NCBI GenBank assembly: GCA_040773965.1
Contig: JAXGVG010000012.1
Span: 1-22,721, forward strand
DNA length: 22,721 nucleotides
Reading direction: 5' to 3'
From: JAXGVG01 sp040773965
GTDB lineage: Bacteria; Pseudomonadota; Alphaproteobacteria; UBA9219
The notes under the pieces are model-generated. The model did no database searches. It was given only the letters and a program-made list of their open reading frames with translations, and had not been told where the DNA came from. How positions within the stretch are numbered: the first letter of the stretch is position 1; every line of letters begins with the position of its first letter. The position numbers and the translations under genes are program-made. Of this stretch, positions 14,500 to 20,049 are shown piece by piece.

Positions 14500-15215
14500 T
14501 TGTTCGCCTCATATTTCATGATGGCCTCGCCGATGATGAATGGCATAATTGGGGGGACGGCGTTTCCGAGAGACTTGAGTCTGTCCAGCCTTCGGGAAAC
14601 CCTTTCACCCACTCCACAAACTCTGGCCGTGGGTAAATGCCATCGCTTGAAGTCTCTCTGATCACTTCGCGGAAATTGCCACGACATTTGGGGCTTGTTC
14701 TGTACCTTCTCTTTCCAGCCCCCTTGCTGTCGCTCGCCATCGGCCTTGGCAACAATCCAGATGTGCCGTTCCACCGTTGGTAATCCAGCGGCGCAAGAGT
14801 AAATATCAAGCGGCCAGACGGTGAAGCCGTTAGACTCCAGCGATGCGGCAACTTCGTCAAAACCGAGGCTAACGTGTCCATAAACATTTTCGGCAATGAC
14901 CCATCGAGGCCGGCTACCTTGTATAATTCGCAGCATTTCCGGCCAGAGATGTCTTTGATCTTCTGCGCCGCCGCGCTGTCCTGCTGTGCTAAACGGTTGG
15001 CAGGGATACCCCCCGCAAACAACATCAACTGTTCCGGCGAATTGCTTCCCATCGAGTTTTGTGATGTCTGAATGAATTGGCACGTCCGGCCAATGCTTTC
15101 TAAGCACCTTTTGACAATAAGGTTCGATTTCACAAAAAGCTCTTGTGTGAAAACCTGCGGCTTCAAGTCCAAGCGAGAACCCGCCAATACCGGAGAAGAG
15201 ATCAAGGACATACAA
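14496..15215 (-). CDS. Phage-type DNA (cytosine-5-)-methyltransferase
   Basis: A 239-residue compact C5-methyltransferase, short for the family, as in many phages. Motif I is DLFSGIGGFSLGLEAAGF (residues 5-22), motif II CEIEPYCQKVL, and motif IV GGYPCQPFS with catalytic Cys72. ENV of motif VI is at 109-111, followed by VERHIWIVA in place of the usual QRRRR-type motif VIII. The C-terminal motif X region is LKSLGNAVPPIMPFIIGEAI. It probably protects phage DNA against host restriction; the target site cannot be read. The start at 15215 (MYVLDLFSG) is fixed by motif I, and the end overlaps the next gene (ATGA). A partner restriction gene is not visible. Confidence 0.92.
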   Translation of the reverse strand: MYVLDLFSGIGGFSLGLEAAGFHTRAFCEIEPYCQKVLRKHWPDVPIHSDITKLDGKQFAGTVDVVCGGYPCQPFSTAGQRGGAEDQRHLWPEMLRIIQGSRPRWVIAENVYGHVSLGFDEVAASLESNGFTVWPLDIYSCAAGLPTVERHIWIVAKADGERQQGGWKEKVQNKPQMSWQFPRSDQRDFKRWHLPTARVCGVGERVSRRLDRLKSLGNAVPPIMPFIIGEAIMKYEANK

Positions 15216-15315
15216 TGGGAACCTATGGGCCGGAGCACGGCCGGCCGCTTGATGAATGAATTATGAGAGGGATTTCAGAGAATGTACAGATAATTCGGCG
15301 CAATCTGGTCTAGTT

Positions 15316-15552
15316 TCATGATATCCTCTGTTCTTGGGGTTGTGCTTTCTTTTGTTCGTCCAATAAAAATTGGGCGTGATCTCCGCATGACGGCCCTTTT
15401 ATATAATCGTGCATAGCCATCATTGCGTTAGAAAACCACGCTAACATCATATCGTCAGGAACATTGCAATCTGGGTTATATTTTCTAAATAGCTCCGTCC
15501 ATGCTTTAGCGTCTGGGTTCATGTGTATGCTAAGATCGTAGTCTTTCGCCAT
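15316..15552 (-). CDS. Small phage protein of unknown function
   Basis: A 78-residue protein starting MAKDYDLSIHMNPDAKAW, with a strong SD (AAGGAGGGGG) right before ATG 15552; a longer frame exists but lacks one. Acidic and Met-rich core: VPDDMMLAWFSNAMMAMHDY. The tail is Gln/Lys-rich. The stop overlaps a further ATG (ATGA) that opens a 14-codon frame, MKLDQIAPNYLYIL, which then ends; the following 100 bp up to the methyltransferase start hold nothing else I can support. I do not recognise the family. Confidence 0.65.
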   Translation of the reverse strand: MAKDYDLSIHMNPDAKAWTELFRKYNPDCNVPDDMMLAWFSNAMMAMHDYIKGPSCGDHAQFLLDEQKKAQPQEQRIS

Positions 15553-15613
15553 CTCCCCCTCCTTGGGTTTTAGGTTGTATCGGGTCTTGTGTTCCAAATA
15601 GATACGGCTTGTT

Positions 15614-15772
15614 TTAAAGTTTGGGTTTCTTTTGTCGAACAATAACAAACCGTGCATCGGACAAGATATGTTGTTTGAGGATTTTAACCCCCGCCGGATA
15701 AAACTCATGCGTTACGGATCGGGCTTCACCTTTGCAGAAAGGACAGTCTTTAAGATCATATTTGATAGTCAT
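15614..15772 (-). CDS. Lar-like restriction-alleviation small protein, possibly frameshifted
   Basis: The frame from ATG 15772 (SD AGGTG) gives 52 residues: MTIKYDLKDCPFCKGEARSV and so on. LKxCPFCxGEA is the hallmark of Lar/restriction-alleviation proteins and related phage zinc proteins, which normally carry a second Cys pair and finish with a short helix. Here the frame ends in basic RQKKPKL without a second pair. In a neighbouring frame the same DNA reads NNISCPMHGLLLF, with an extra Cys and His, and stays open into the next gene. Either this is a divergent one-CxxC protein or one base has been gained or lost near 15670-15690. Confidence 0.6.
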   Translation of the reverse strand: MTIKYDLKDCPFCKGEARSVTHEFYPAGVKILKQHILSDARFVIVRQKKPKL

Positions 15773-15822
15773 TTGGTTCACCTGTTTGCTAAGTTGACAC
15801 AACTCTCCCCCTTTCTACCTGC

Positions 15823-16075
15823 ACGGTCTGGGCGACCGTTCAGCCTGTGACCAGCAGGAGGGATAATCCCCGTATACTCGTTACCCTTTGGGCTTATGCC
15901 CTCCAAGACATTCCAAGTCTCGAACTACCGAAAGCATTTTTGGGCGCTTTCAAGATCAAGTTTAGGCGGGGGTCACTCGCTGGCACCTTGATCCCTGACG
16001 TACCCTCCCCGGGGTTGCCGAGGCGCTGTGCAGGACGGGGTCGGAGTTGGTACGCCGTTGCCCCTTTTTAATTCA
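15823..16075. other. Hairpin-rich gene-free stretch, candidate structured RNA (strand uncertain)
   Basis: No convincing gene lies between 15773 and 16256. Within 15823-16075 perfect stems follow one another: ACGGTC/GACCGT, CCTG/CAGG, GGGC-TTAT-GCCC, GAAAGC/GCTTTC, GATCAAG/CTTGATC (enclosing GCG/CGC) and CGTACC/GGTACG. The plus strand ends in GCCCCTTTTT. Such density is unusual for phage spacer DNA and suggests a folded RNA of about 250 nt or a DNA structure such as an origin. A weak 42-codon minus-strand frame (15778-15906) also crosses it. I match it to no known RNA class. Confidence 0.35.
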
Positions 16076-16115
16076 AGTGTTTAGTCCCACTTGCAGGATG
16101 AGAGACACATCAAGG

Positions 16116-16144
16116 TTGCATAAAGGCGCATAATTGCTTATAAT
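16116..16144 (+). promoter_or_regulatory. Sigma-70 promoter of the candidate small RNA
   Basis: TTGCAT (16116-16121), a spacer of exactly 17 bp, then TATAAT (16139-16144). This is the best sigma-70 promoter in the window. The expected transcription start is near 16151, directly at the first hairpin of the candidate RNA. Confidence 0.75.
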
Positions 16145-16150
16145 GCTGGC

Positions 16151-16258
16151 TTCCTCCCGGAAGCGTTTACCGTTTCTGCAACCCGTTAGGGAACTGTCTC
16201 TACAGACCCTAACAAGAATGGCCCCGTATCCCGAAAAGGATGTTGGGGCCATTTTCTT
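16151..16258 (+). ncRNA. Candidate phage small RNA of about 107 nt with three stem-loops
   Basis: From the predicted start there are three clean stems. First, GCTTCC-TCCC-GGAAGC (16149-16164; its first pairs touch the start site). Second, GTTAGGG-AA-CTGT-CTCT-ACAG-A-CCCTAAC (16185-16213), a long stem with a small internal loop. Third, the terminator at 16217-16258. The single-stranded stretch between stems 1 and 2 (about 16165-16184) could be the pairing region. No ORF with an SD is inside. Promoter, structure and terminator fit one short transcript. It ends tail to tail with the replication-like gene at 16257. Function is unknown: regulator, antisense RNA, or the short transcript preceding a late antitermination site are all possible. 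Confidence 0.65.
16217..16258 (+). terminator. Rho-independent terminator
   Basis: AATGGCCCC pairs with GGGGCCATT (9 bp), with an inner ATCC/GGAT stem, followed by TTTTCTT. It closes the candidate small RNA. Confidence 0.8.
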
Positions 16259-16556
16259 ATCCTACCCTCCTCCAAAGATCGGCCAAGTAACTCACGTTCG
16301 ATGGCCTTTCTTCTGATTTAGGCATGTTTGCTTCATACTCATCCATCCAGCACCCACCATTCAAAAACGTGGTCGCGTGCTTAATGAACTTTAATTCAAT
16401 CTCTTTTTCCTGGATGTGCCTGACGTACTTCTTTACGCCTTCAAGGATTTCTTCAGGCTTCGCGCCTTGTGATATGGCGCGGTTATAAGCGCGTTCAGCG
16501 TTTAGCTTGGCTACGCGGCGGGGGTAGATTGACCAGAAAATTAGGAAATTGTTCAT
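16257..16556 (-). CDS. C-terminal-type phage replication protein fragment
   Basis: A 99-residue protein from ATG 16556 (MNNFLIFWSIYPRRVAKLNA). The pattern FxxFWxxYPRRVxKxxAxxAY, then GAKPEEILEGVKKYVRHIQE and FIKHATTFLNGGCWMDEY, is the conserved C-terminal region of many phage replication-initiation and helicase-loader proteins, where it follows an HTH domain. Here the HTH part is missing, so it is either a stand-alone version or a truncated gene. No good SD is visible. The 5' side contains strong inverted repeats (16565-16653) that may form the leader of this mRNA or an origin. Confidence 0.7.
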   Translation of the reverse strand: MNNFLIFWSIYPRRVAKLNAERAYNRAISQGAKPEEILEGVKKYVRHIQEKEIELKFIKHATTFLNGGCWMDEYEANMPKSEERPSNVSYLADLWRRVG

Positions 16557-16564
16557 GCCGCACA

Positions 16565-16657
16565 AACGCTGCTTCGTGTTAAGTGCGCGGGACCGCTCGT
16601 GTGCAGCGTTCGAGACTAAATAAGGGGATCAATCCTTATCTGGCCCCGCGCATTCTT
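16565..16657. other. Two interleaved perfect inverted repeats (pseudoknot topology)
   Basis: AACGCTGC (16565-16572) pairs with GCAGCGTT (16603-16610), and TGCGCGGG (16584-16591), which lies in the loop of the first pair, matches CCCGCGCA (16645-16652). A third, smaller hairpin, ATAAGG/CCTTAT, sits between. The plus strand continues TTCTTTTT. The interleaved order permits either a pseudoknot or two mutually exclusive folds. It directly precedes the replication-like gene on the minus strand. Confidence 0.5.
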
Positions 16658-16673
16658 TTTACTCCTATTACCG

Positions 16674-16689
16674 CTAACTTGCAAGAGTT
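16674..16689. repeat. 16-bp direct repeat, left copy
   Basis: CTAACTTGCAAGAGTT, identical to 20100-20115 and followed by a similar T-rich run. In the plus frame both copies read N-L-Q-E preceded by I-T-x (ITANLQEFF here, ITTNLQELF there). The two copies flank the 3.4-kb block that holds the divergent small-gene operons. Confidence 0.65.
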
Positions 16690-16696
16690 TTTTTAG

Positions 16697-16727
16697 AAAA
16701 AAAAAGGGGGTGAGTTTCCCCACCCCC
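16697..16727 (-). terminator. Rho-independent terminator of the leftward small-gene operon
   Basis: On the minus strand GGGGGTG (16727-16721), an 8-nt loop and CACCCCC (16712-16706) are followed by a nine-T run. It closes transcription of the genes between 17742 and 16742. Confidence 0.85.
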
Positions 16728-16741
16728 AATATTTACATTGC

Positions 16742-16783
16742 CTAGCTTTTCTTTTTAACATCAACTGTTATTCGTTTTTTCAT
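16742..16783 (-). CDS. Candidate 13-residue basic micro-protein (MKKRITVDVKKKS)
   Basis: ATG 16783 is preceded by AAGGA at a normal distance, and the frame ends in TAG. It is the last reading frame before the operon terminator and 22 bp after the upstream gene. Five of its thirteen residues are Lys and one is Arg. It could equally be a leader remnant; only the ribosome site and position support it. Confidence 0.3.
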   Translation of the reverse strand: MKKRITVDVKKKS

Positions 16784-16805
16784 AGGATATCCTTAGTGGC
16801 AGGGG

Positions 16806-17006
16806 TTAGTGTTGCTTCGTTTTTGGCTCTAGTTCATCCTCGTAAAACTCGGCTCGTTTCAGTTCTCCATTTATGGCATAATGAACGTCATAAATCTTGT
16901 CGCCAGCATCATAGATGCACCGACATATACGACCTTCGAAATCAAGACCGAATATACTGATCGTGACAAAATCGCAGTAATCAAACTTGAATGTAACGTC
17001 TGTCAT
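16806..17006 (-). CDS. 66-residue phage protein of unknown function
   Basis: The protein begins MTDVTFKFDYCDFVTISIFG. The middle GRICRCIYDAGDKIYDVHYA and the end ELKRAEFYEDELEPK resemble short phage proteins that carry a small beta-barrel-like core with an acidic FYEDELE tail. It overlaps the upstream gene by ATGA. No catalytic motif is visible. Fourth or fifth cistron of the leftward operon from 17742. Confidence 0.65.
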   Translation of the reverse strand: MTDVTFKFDYCDFVTISIFGLDFEGRICRCIYDAGDKIYDVHYAINGELKRAEFYEDELEPKTKQH

Positions 17007-17200
17007 AATTTTATAACCTCTTCATAAAACACCTTGAAGTCATCTTTTGATATGGAAAAAAAAGAACTCGGACCCTCTCTTTTCGTTCCATCATACACTT
17101 CGATATCATACGCAAGGTCTAGCGCGTTTTTACTCACGATTAAAGTTTCTCCTTCATAATAGTATATAACTGCTTTTTTCACTGTTGGAAGATCGCCCAT
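17003..17200 (-). CDS. 65-residue phage protein of unknown function
   Basis: Starts MGDLPTVKKAVIYYYEGETL and ends DDFKVFYEEVIKL. It alternates short beta strands (AVIYYYEG, LIVSKNALDL) with an acidic C-terminus, and I do not recognise it. The stop overlaps the next start (ATGA). It lies 6 bp after the stop that the upstream gene would have if its frameshift were corrected, which supports tight operon packing. Confidence 0.6.
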   Translation of the reverse strand: MGDLPTVKKAVIYYYEGETLIVSKNALDLAYDIEVYDGTKREGPSSFFSISKDDFKVFYEEVIKL

Positions 17201-17252
17201 GTCAGATTACTTTCTGTTGCGCCCGTTAAGCCACCAATAACAACCTTCAAGA

Positions 17253-17408
17253 CTACCCGGAGAAACGATAACATCCATTCGCTTTCCATTTAGCATTACC
17301 AATGCAAAACCCATCGTTGTTACATTGTAAAGAAAAACCAAGTTTTTCAGCATCTTCTTTTGCCGTAAGATAGCGAAACACGACTTCCTTTTCTTCTAGA
17401 GGTGTCAT
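17253..17408 (-). CDS. 51-residue phage protein, probably cut short by a frameshift
   Basis: From ATG 17408: MTPLEEKEVVFRYLTAKEDA, then KLGFSLQCNNDGFCIGNAKW and KANGCYRFSG before TAG. Moving one base forward at the CCGGGTAG run (17253-17260) lets the frame continue as GSLEGCYWWLNGRNRK to a TAA at 17207-17209, just 6 bp before the next ATG. The aromatic, well-formed continuation looks like a true C-terminus. So the gene either has a one-base indel (mutation or sequencing error) or uses +1 frameshifting at GGG-TAG. The start overlaps the stop of the upstream gene (ATGA). Confidence 0.55.
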   Translation of the reverse strand: MTPLEEKEVVFRYLTAKEDAEKLGFSLQCNNDGFCIGNAKWKANGCYRFSG

Positions 17409-17635
17409 TTCTTTTCCCCGCATAATTTTTGTCTTTCCCACGTCATCCCAACAGCGATATGACGGTCGCGTGCTAAACACTGCGCCTTTCTGAGGAGATC
17501 GCCCATTTGTTCGTCATCTGCTTCAAGAATATCGTTTGGCTTTACGCCAAGTTCATCTGCCATCAAATGGATCGTTCCTCCTTGATAACCTGCTGCAAAG
17601 CACAAGGCTGTTAAGTTTGTGACATGCCCCTTCAT
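17405..17635 (-). CDS. 76-residue phage protein of unknown function
   Basis: Starts MKGHVTNLTALCFAAGYQGG, then TIHLMADELGVKPNDILEAD and DEQMGDLLRKAQCLARDRHI. The central helix-turn-helix-like spacing (LMADELGVKPNDIL) might bind DNA, but this is weak. ATGA overlaps at both ends place it firmly in the leftward operon. Confidence 0.6.
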   Translation of the reverse strand: MKGHVTNLTALCFAAGYQGGTIHLMADELGVKPNDILEADDEQMGDLLRKAQCLARDRHIAVGMTWERQKLCGEKK

Positions 17636-17742
17636 ATTTTAATTCCTTCGCGTTCGCGTAAATACCAGATCGCCCATTGGCGTGTTACTGGATATGTGAA
17701 GCCGTAGGTTATCCCCTTGAATGTCCATTCAGATTTTAACAT
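17632..17742 (-). CDS. 36-residue phage protein, first gene of the leftward operon
   Basis: Reads MLKSEWTFKGITYGFTYPVT and ends RQWAIWYLREREGIKI. GAGG lies 5 nt before ATG 17742, and the stop overlaps the next gene (ATGA). It is aromatic-rich (three Trp, four Tyr or Phe), which is typical of small folded phage proteins. A five-codon frame (MRPTC) begins just upstream and overlaps it. Confidence 0.5.
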   Translation of the reverse strand: MLKSEWTFKGITYGFTYPVTRQWAIWYLREREGIKI

Positions 17743-17796
17743 GTTGGCCTCATGGCTGGGTGGTGGGGTTAGTGTTTGGGACTTGATATTTGCACC

Positions 17797-17822
17797 TTGA
17801 CATAGTTTTATATTTGTGTCAA
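17797..17822. promoter_or_regulatory. Inverted repeat between divergent phage operons, candidate operator
   Basis: TTGACA-N14-TGTCAA is a perfect 6-bp inverted repeat in an AT-rich gap between the leftward operon (from 17742) and the rightward operon (from 17871). Each arm also reads as a consensus -35 hexamer, one on each strand, so a repressor here would control both directions. No good -10 lies at 17 bp from either arm. Confidence 0.45.
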
Positions 17823-17870
17823 TGATAAATTATAACTCACGGAAACCCCTATCAACCACATCGTTAACAA

Positions 17871-18452
17871 ATGACCGATAAAGCCCTTATATCAGACCTT
17901 ACGTGGCGTAGCCTTGAAATGCAAAAGGCTGCTTTCCCAGATATGCCGCATTTTGTTGCGCCGCACGAAACACACTTGATCTTACGAAAGACCCAACGTA
18001 ACGGGGTGCTTTATATTCACGTCATGAGTTTGGCTGTTATTGCAAACAATGGAGAAGCCTTTGAAGACTTTTGGCGGCAGTTACCGAAAAACTCAGCGGT
18101 ACATATACAGGAAGATAACATCGTCCTCGAATCAACATTCCCAATAAAAAAAGCGAAAGCCTTTTGGTGGTCTGCTCGAAGGTTCGGGATTGCTAAAATT
18201 GGCGGGCGTATTTCCGCAGAGAAAAAAGAAGCCAAGTATAAAAGAGCTATTTCCCTTATTGCCGACCGCTGGCCGAAACCGAGTAAGGATTGGCCGACAC
18301 ATATTTTATTAAAAGAAGCGGGACTCGCTGTTGAGAGAAAAAAAGTTTCCTATAACACAGCTATTAAATATCTTGGAAAACGCCCGATAGTCCAGGCGAA
18401 TTACCAAGCCGCACAAAAGCGAAAGGAACGCCGTAATGCCAAAGCAAACTGA
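17871..18452 (+). CDS. 193-residue phage protein with basic C-terminus, first gene of the rightward operon
   Basis: The protein begins MTDKALISDLTWRSLEMQKA. Its C-terminal half (about 90-193) has KAKAFWWSARRFGIAKIGGR, then RWPKPSKDWPTHILLKEAGL and SYNTAIKYLGKRPIVQANYQ, ending in a strongly basic tail (QKRKERRNAKAN). The second half looks like a winged-helix or HTH-type DNA-binding segment found in phage proteins. I do not see a recombinase catalytic serine motif. No clear SD precedes the ATG. It overlaps the next gene by 17 bp. Confidence 0.65.
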   Translation: MTDKALISDLTWRSLEMQKAAFPDMPHFVAPHETHLILRKTQRNGVLYIHVMSLAVIANNGEAFEDFWRQLPKNSAVHIQEDNIVLESTFPIKKAKAFWWSARRFGIAKIGGRISAEKKEAKYKRAISLIADRWPKPSKDWPTHILLKEAGLAVERKKVSYNTAIKYLGKRPIVQANYQAAQKRKERRNAKAN

Positions 18453-18675
18453 AACCACCTCGAAATCCTTTTATCACTATTACCAGTGCAATCGGGTTAA
18501 AGACAAGGGCGACATAGTTCGCGTTCGTGCATTTTTTAAGCCATCGTAGTCAACGGTACCAAAATGCGGGACATGGCTTATTCAAGAATATGAAAACGGA
18601 AGATGGTGCGCCGTTGGTGAGGTAACATGGGGAACACTCAAACAACTTGATTATATTGGAAAGTTAAAAGCATGA
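18436..18675 (+). pseudogene. 79-codon phage gene interrupted by an in-frame amber codon
   Basis: From ATG 18436: MPKQTETTSKSFYHYYQCNR, then VKDKGDIVRVRAFFKPS, a TAG at 18547-18549, and in the same frame STVPKCGTWLIQEYENGRWC followed by AVGEVTWGTLKQLDYIGKLK to TGA. Both halves look like coding sequence, and the full length overlaps the genes on each side (17 bp before, ATGA after), as expected of one intact gene. A nonsense mutation, a sequencing error, or readthrough could explain the TAG. Confidence 0.55.
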
Positions 18676-18719
18676 CAACACAAACGACAATTCGTAGGCA
18701 GGAAGCGGGGAGAGTATGA
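18672..18719 (+). CDS. 15-codon bridging ORF (MTTQTTIRRQEAGRV)
   Basis: It overlaps the preceding stop (ATGA at 18672) and the following start (ATGA at 18716), and contains the ribosome site of the PAPS-reductase-like gene. It carries one of four copies of CACAAACGAC. It may be a real small peptide, a coupling ORF, or the surviving N-terminus of a deleted gene. Confidence 0.3.
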   Translation: MTTQTTIRRQEAGRV

Positions 18720-19324
18720 ACGTTATTTCCTTCTCCGGCGGGAAAGATAGTACTGCCATGCTTCTAGCTATGATCGAGCGCAATGAGCCTATCCATTCCG
18801 TAATCTGGTTCGATACAGAACGAGAGTTTCCTGAAATCCTGTGTCACATAGGCAAAATACAAAAAGACACACACGTTCCGTTCTTCACCCTTAGACACTG
18901 GATAGGTTTTAACTTTTTGGAGGATCGTTACGGTGCCCCGCACAAAAGTGGAGGATGGTGTACTGCGGCAAAACGCGATTGTTGTAATAAATATATGCGC
19001 CTTGTTGTGAAAGACCACGCTAAACTTGAACCGCCCATAACGATAAACGAGTGTGTTGGTTTTGCCGCTGATGAGACGCACAGAGATGCAGAGTACGGTA
19101 AAAAATGGCCTGTAAGATTTCCCCTACAAGAATACGGAATGAGTGAAGCCGATTGTTTGGAATACTGCTACTCGAAAGGATACGACTTTGGCGGGATTTA
19201 TAACTGGATGCCGTCAAAGCGCGTGAGTTGCTACGATTGCCCAAAACAAACTAAGGCCGACTGGTGCGCTATAGAACAGCATCATCCAGAACTTGTTTGC
19301 AACAGCTTGAGGAAACCAAAATGA
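18716..19324 (+). CDS. Phage PAPS-reductase-family (PP-loop ATPase) protein
   Basis: A 202-residue protein starting MNVISFSGGKDSTAMLLAMI; SGGKDS (residues 7-12) is the PP-loop that binds ATP and adenylates substrates. VIWFDTEREFPEILCHIGKI and SGGWCTAAKRDCCNKYMRL follow the phosphoadenosine phosphosulfate reductase/DndC-like pattern. Near the C-terminus a Cys/His group, SCYDCPKQTKADWCAIEQHH, could hold a metal. Phages carry such genes with unknown targets: sulfur metabolism, nucleotide modification or phosphorothioation have been proposed. No dnd genes are seen nearby. SD GGGGAG is 5 nt before the ATG; the stop overlaps the next ATG (ATGA). Confidence 0.85.
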   Translation: MNVISFSGGKDSTAMLLAMIERNEPIHSVIWFDTEREFPEILCHIGKIQKDTHVPFFTLRHWIGFNFLEDRYGAPHKSGGWCTAAKRDCCNKYMRLVVKDHAKLEPPITINECVGFAADETHRDAEYGKKWPVRFPLQEYGMSEADCLEYCYSKGYDFGGIYNWMPSKRVSCYDCPKQTKADWCAIEQHHPELVCNSLRKPK

Positions 19325-19464
19325 ATTGCGAAATCTGCGATGCGTCTAACGCACATGATGTTCACGAAGAAAGCCCATACAATGCACCCCCTTTGTACTT
19401 ATGCGAAAAATGCCACGAGGCAGAATGGGAAAAACAAGAAGAAAGGAAAATGTCAGATGAATAA
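19321..19464 (+). CDS. 47-residue Cys-rich (zinc-ribbon-like) phage protein
   Basis: Starts MNCEICDASNAHDVHEESPY and continues NAPPLYLCEKCHEAEWEKQE. Two CxxC pairs (Cys3/Cys6 and Cys28/Cys31) make a likely zinc ribbon. It is coupled to the PAPS-reductase-like gene upstream by ATGA and overlaps the next gene by 8 bp. Role unknown; adapters of this size often bind proteins or nucleic acids. Confidence 0.65.
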   Translation: MNCEICDASNAHDVHEESPYNAPPLYLCEKCHEAEWEKQEERKMSDE

Positions 19465-19726
19465 GCCAACACAAACGACACCAAACTATATGTGCCGACT
19501 AGGTGATGATAAAGAAGAAGAATGGCACCCCATTATTGCATGGGATGATGAGGCAGCGGTTTGCGAATACGCGGAATATGCTTACAACAATCGCGATGGT
19601 TGGGAATACATGCCTGACAGCGAAACGGAGATTGAGGTTAAAGACATAACAACGGAAGAAATAAAAATATATCTAGTGACCGTTGAGTTTGAACCATCAT
19701 TTTCAGCTTCGGAGAAAAAGCAATGA
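19457..19726 (+). CDS. 89-residue acidic phage protein of unknown function
   Basis: From ATG 19457: MNKPTQTTPNYMCRLGDDKE, then EEWHPIIAWDDEAAVCEYAE and YAYNNRDGWEYMPDSETEIE. Strongly acidic, Trp- and Tyr-rich; the charge resembles DNA-mimic proteins, but this is only composition. The ATG at 19457 is chosen over the longer frame because it overlaps the preceding stop and because the QTT motif recurs here. The stop overlaps the next gene (ATGA). Confidence 0.6.
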   Translation: MNKPTQTTPNYMCRLGDDKEEEWHPIIAWDDEAAVCEYAEYAYNNRDGWEYMPDSETEIEVKDITTEEIKIYLVTVEFEPSFSASEKKQ

Positions 19727-20049
19727 CTGATTCACAAACGACGCCCAAGCGAATCCAGTTATCGCGCAAGAAGGGCTGGAAGATGCCTCAAAATACAATG
19801 AAGGTTGATCGCTCTACCAAATGGGGTAATCCGTGGCCCATTGGCGAATGGGGGCCGCTTGATCGTAAGGCTCCTGATGCCGCAGGTGCGGTTAGACTAT
19901 TTAAGCAGATGACCGAGGACAACGAAATGCGCCGTGCGGCTAATTATCCGTTCGACATGACGCCTCTTGTCGGAAAGAATCTTGCCTGTTGGTGCAAGAT
20001 AGGAGAACCATGCCACGCCGATGTTTTGCTGGAGATAGTAAATGGATGA
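19723..20049 (+). CDS. DUF4326 domain protein
   Basis: A 108-residue protein. RIQLSRKKGWKMPQNTMKVD, then RSTKWGNPWPIGEW, and near the end LVGKNLACWCKIGEPCHADV are the hallmarks of DUF4326, found in many phages and bacteria; the Cys/His group (CWC...CHAD) probably binds metal. Biochemical function is unknown. It starts with the QTT motif (MTDSQTT) and overlaps both neighbours by a few bases in the rightward operon. Confidence 0.88.
   Translation: MTDSQTTPKRIQLSRKKGWKMPQNTMKVDRSTKWGNPWPIGEWGPLDRKAPDAAGAVRLFKQMTEDNEMRRAANYPFDMTPLVGKNLACWCKIGEPCHADVLLEIVNG

Noticed and set aside
15778..15906. 42-codon minus-strand frame from TTG (ends ESCVNLANR) upstream of the Lar-like gene
   Set aside because: It has no ribosome site and a rare start, and it runs through the hairpin-rich stretch. 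The end next to the Lar-like ATG is suggestive but not enough.
16116..16258. The candidate small RNA as the tracrRNA of the nearby CRISPR array
   Set aside because: No stretch complementary to the repeat (for example CTGGAAACGG or AGTATAGCAAAT) occurs in it; outside the array I find no anti-repeat in the window.
16603..16620. tRNA-like GTTCGAGAC (T-loop style) near 16608
   Set aside because: No acceptor, anticodon or D arm can be built around it; no tRNA gene was found elsewhere in the window by eye.
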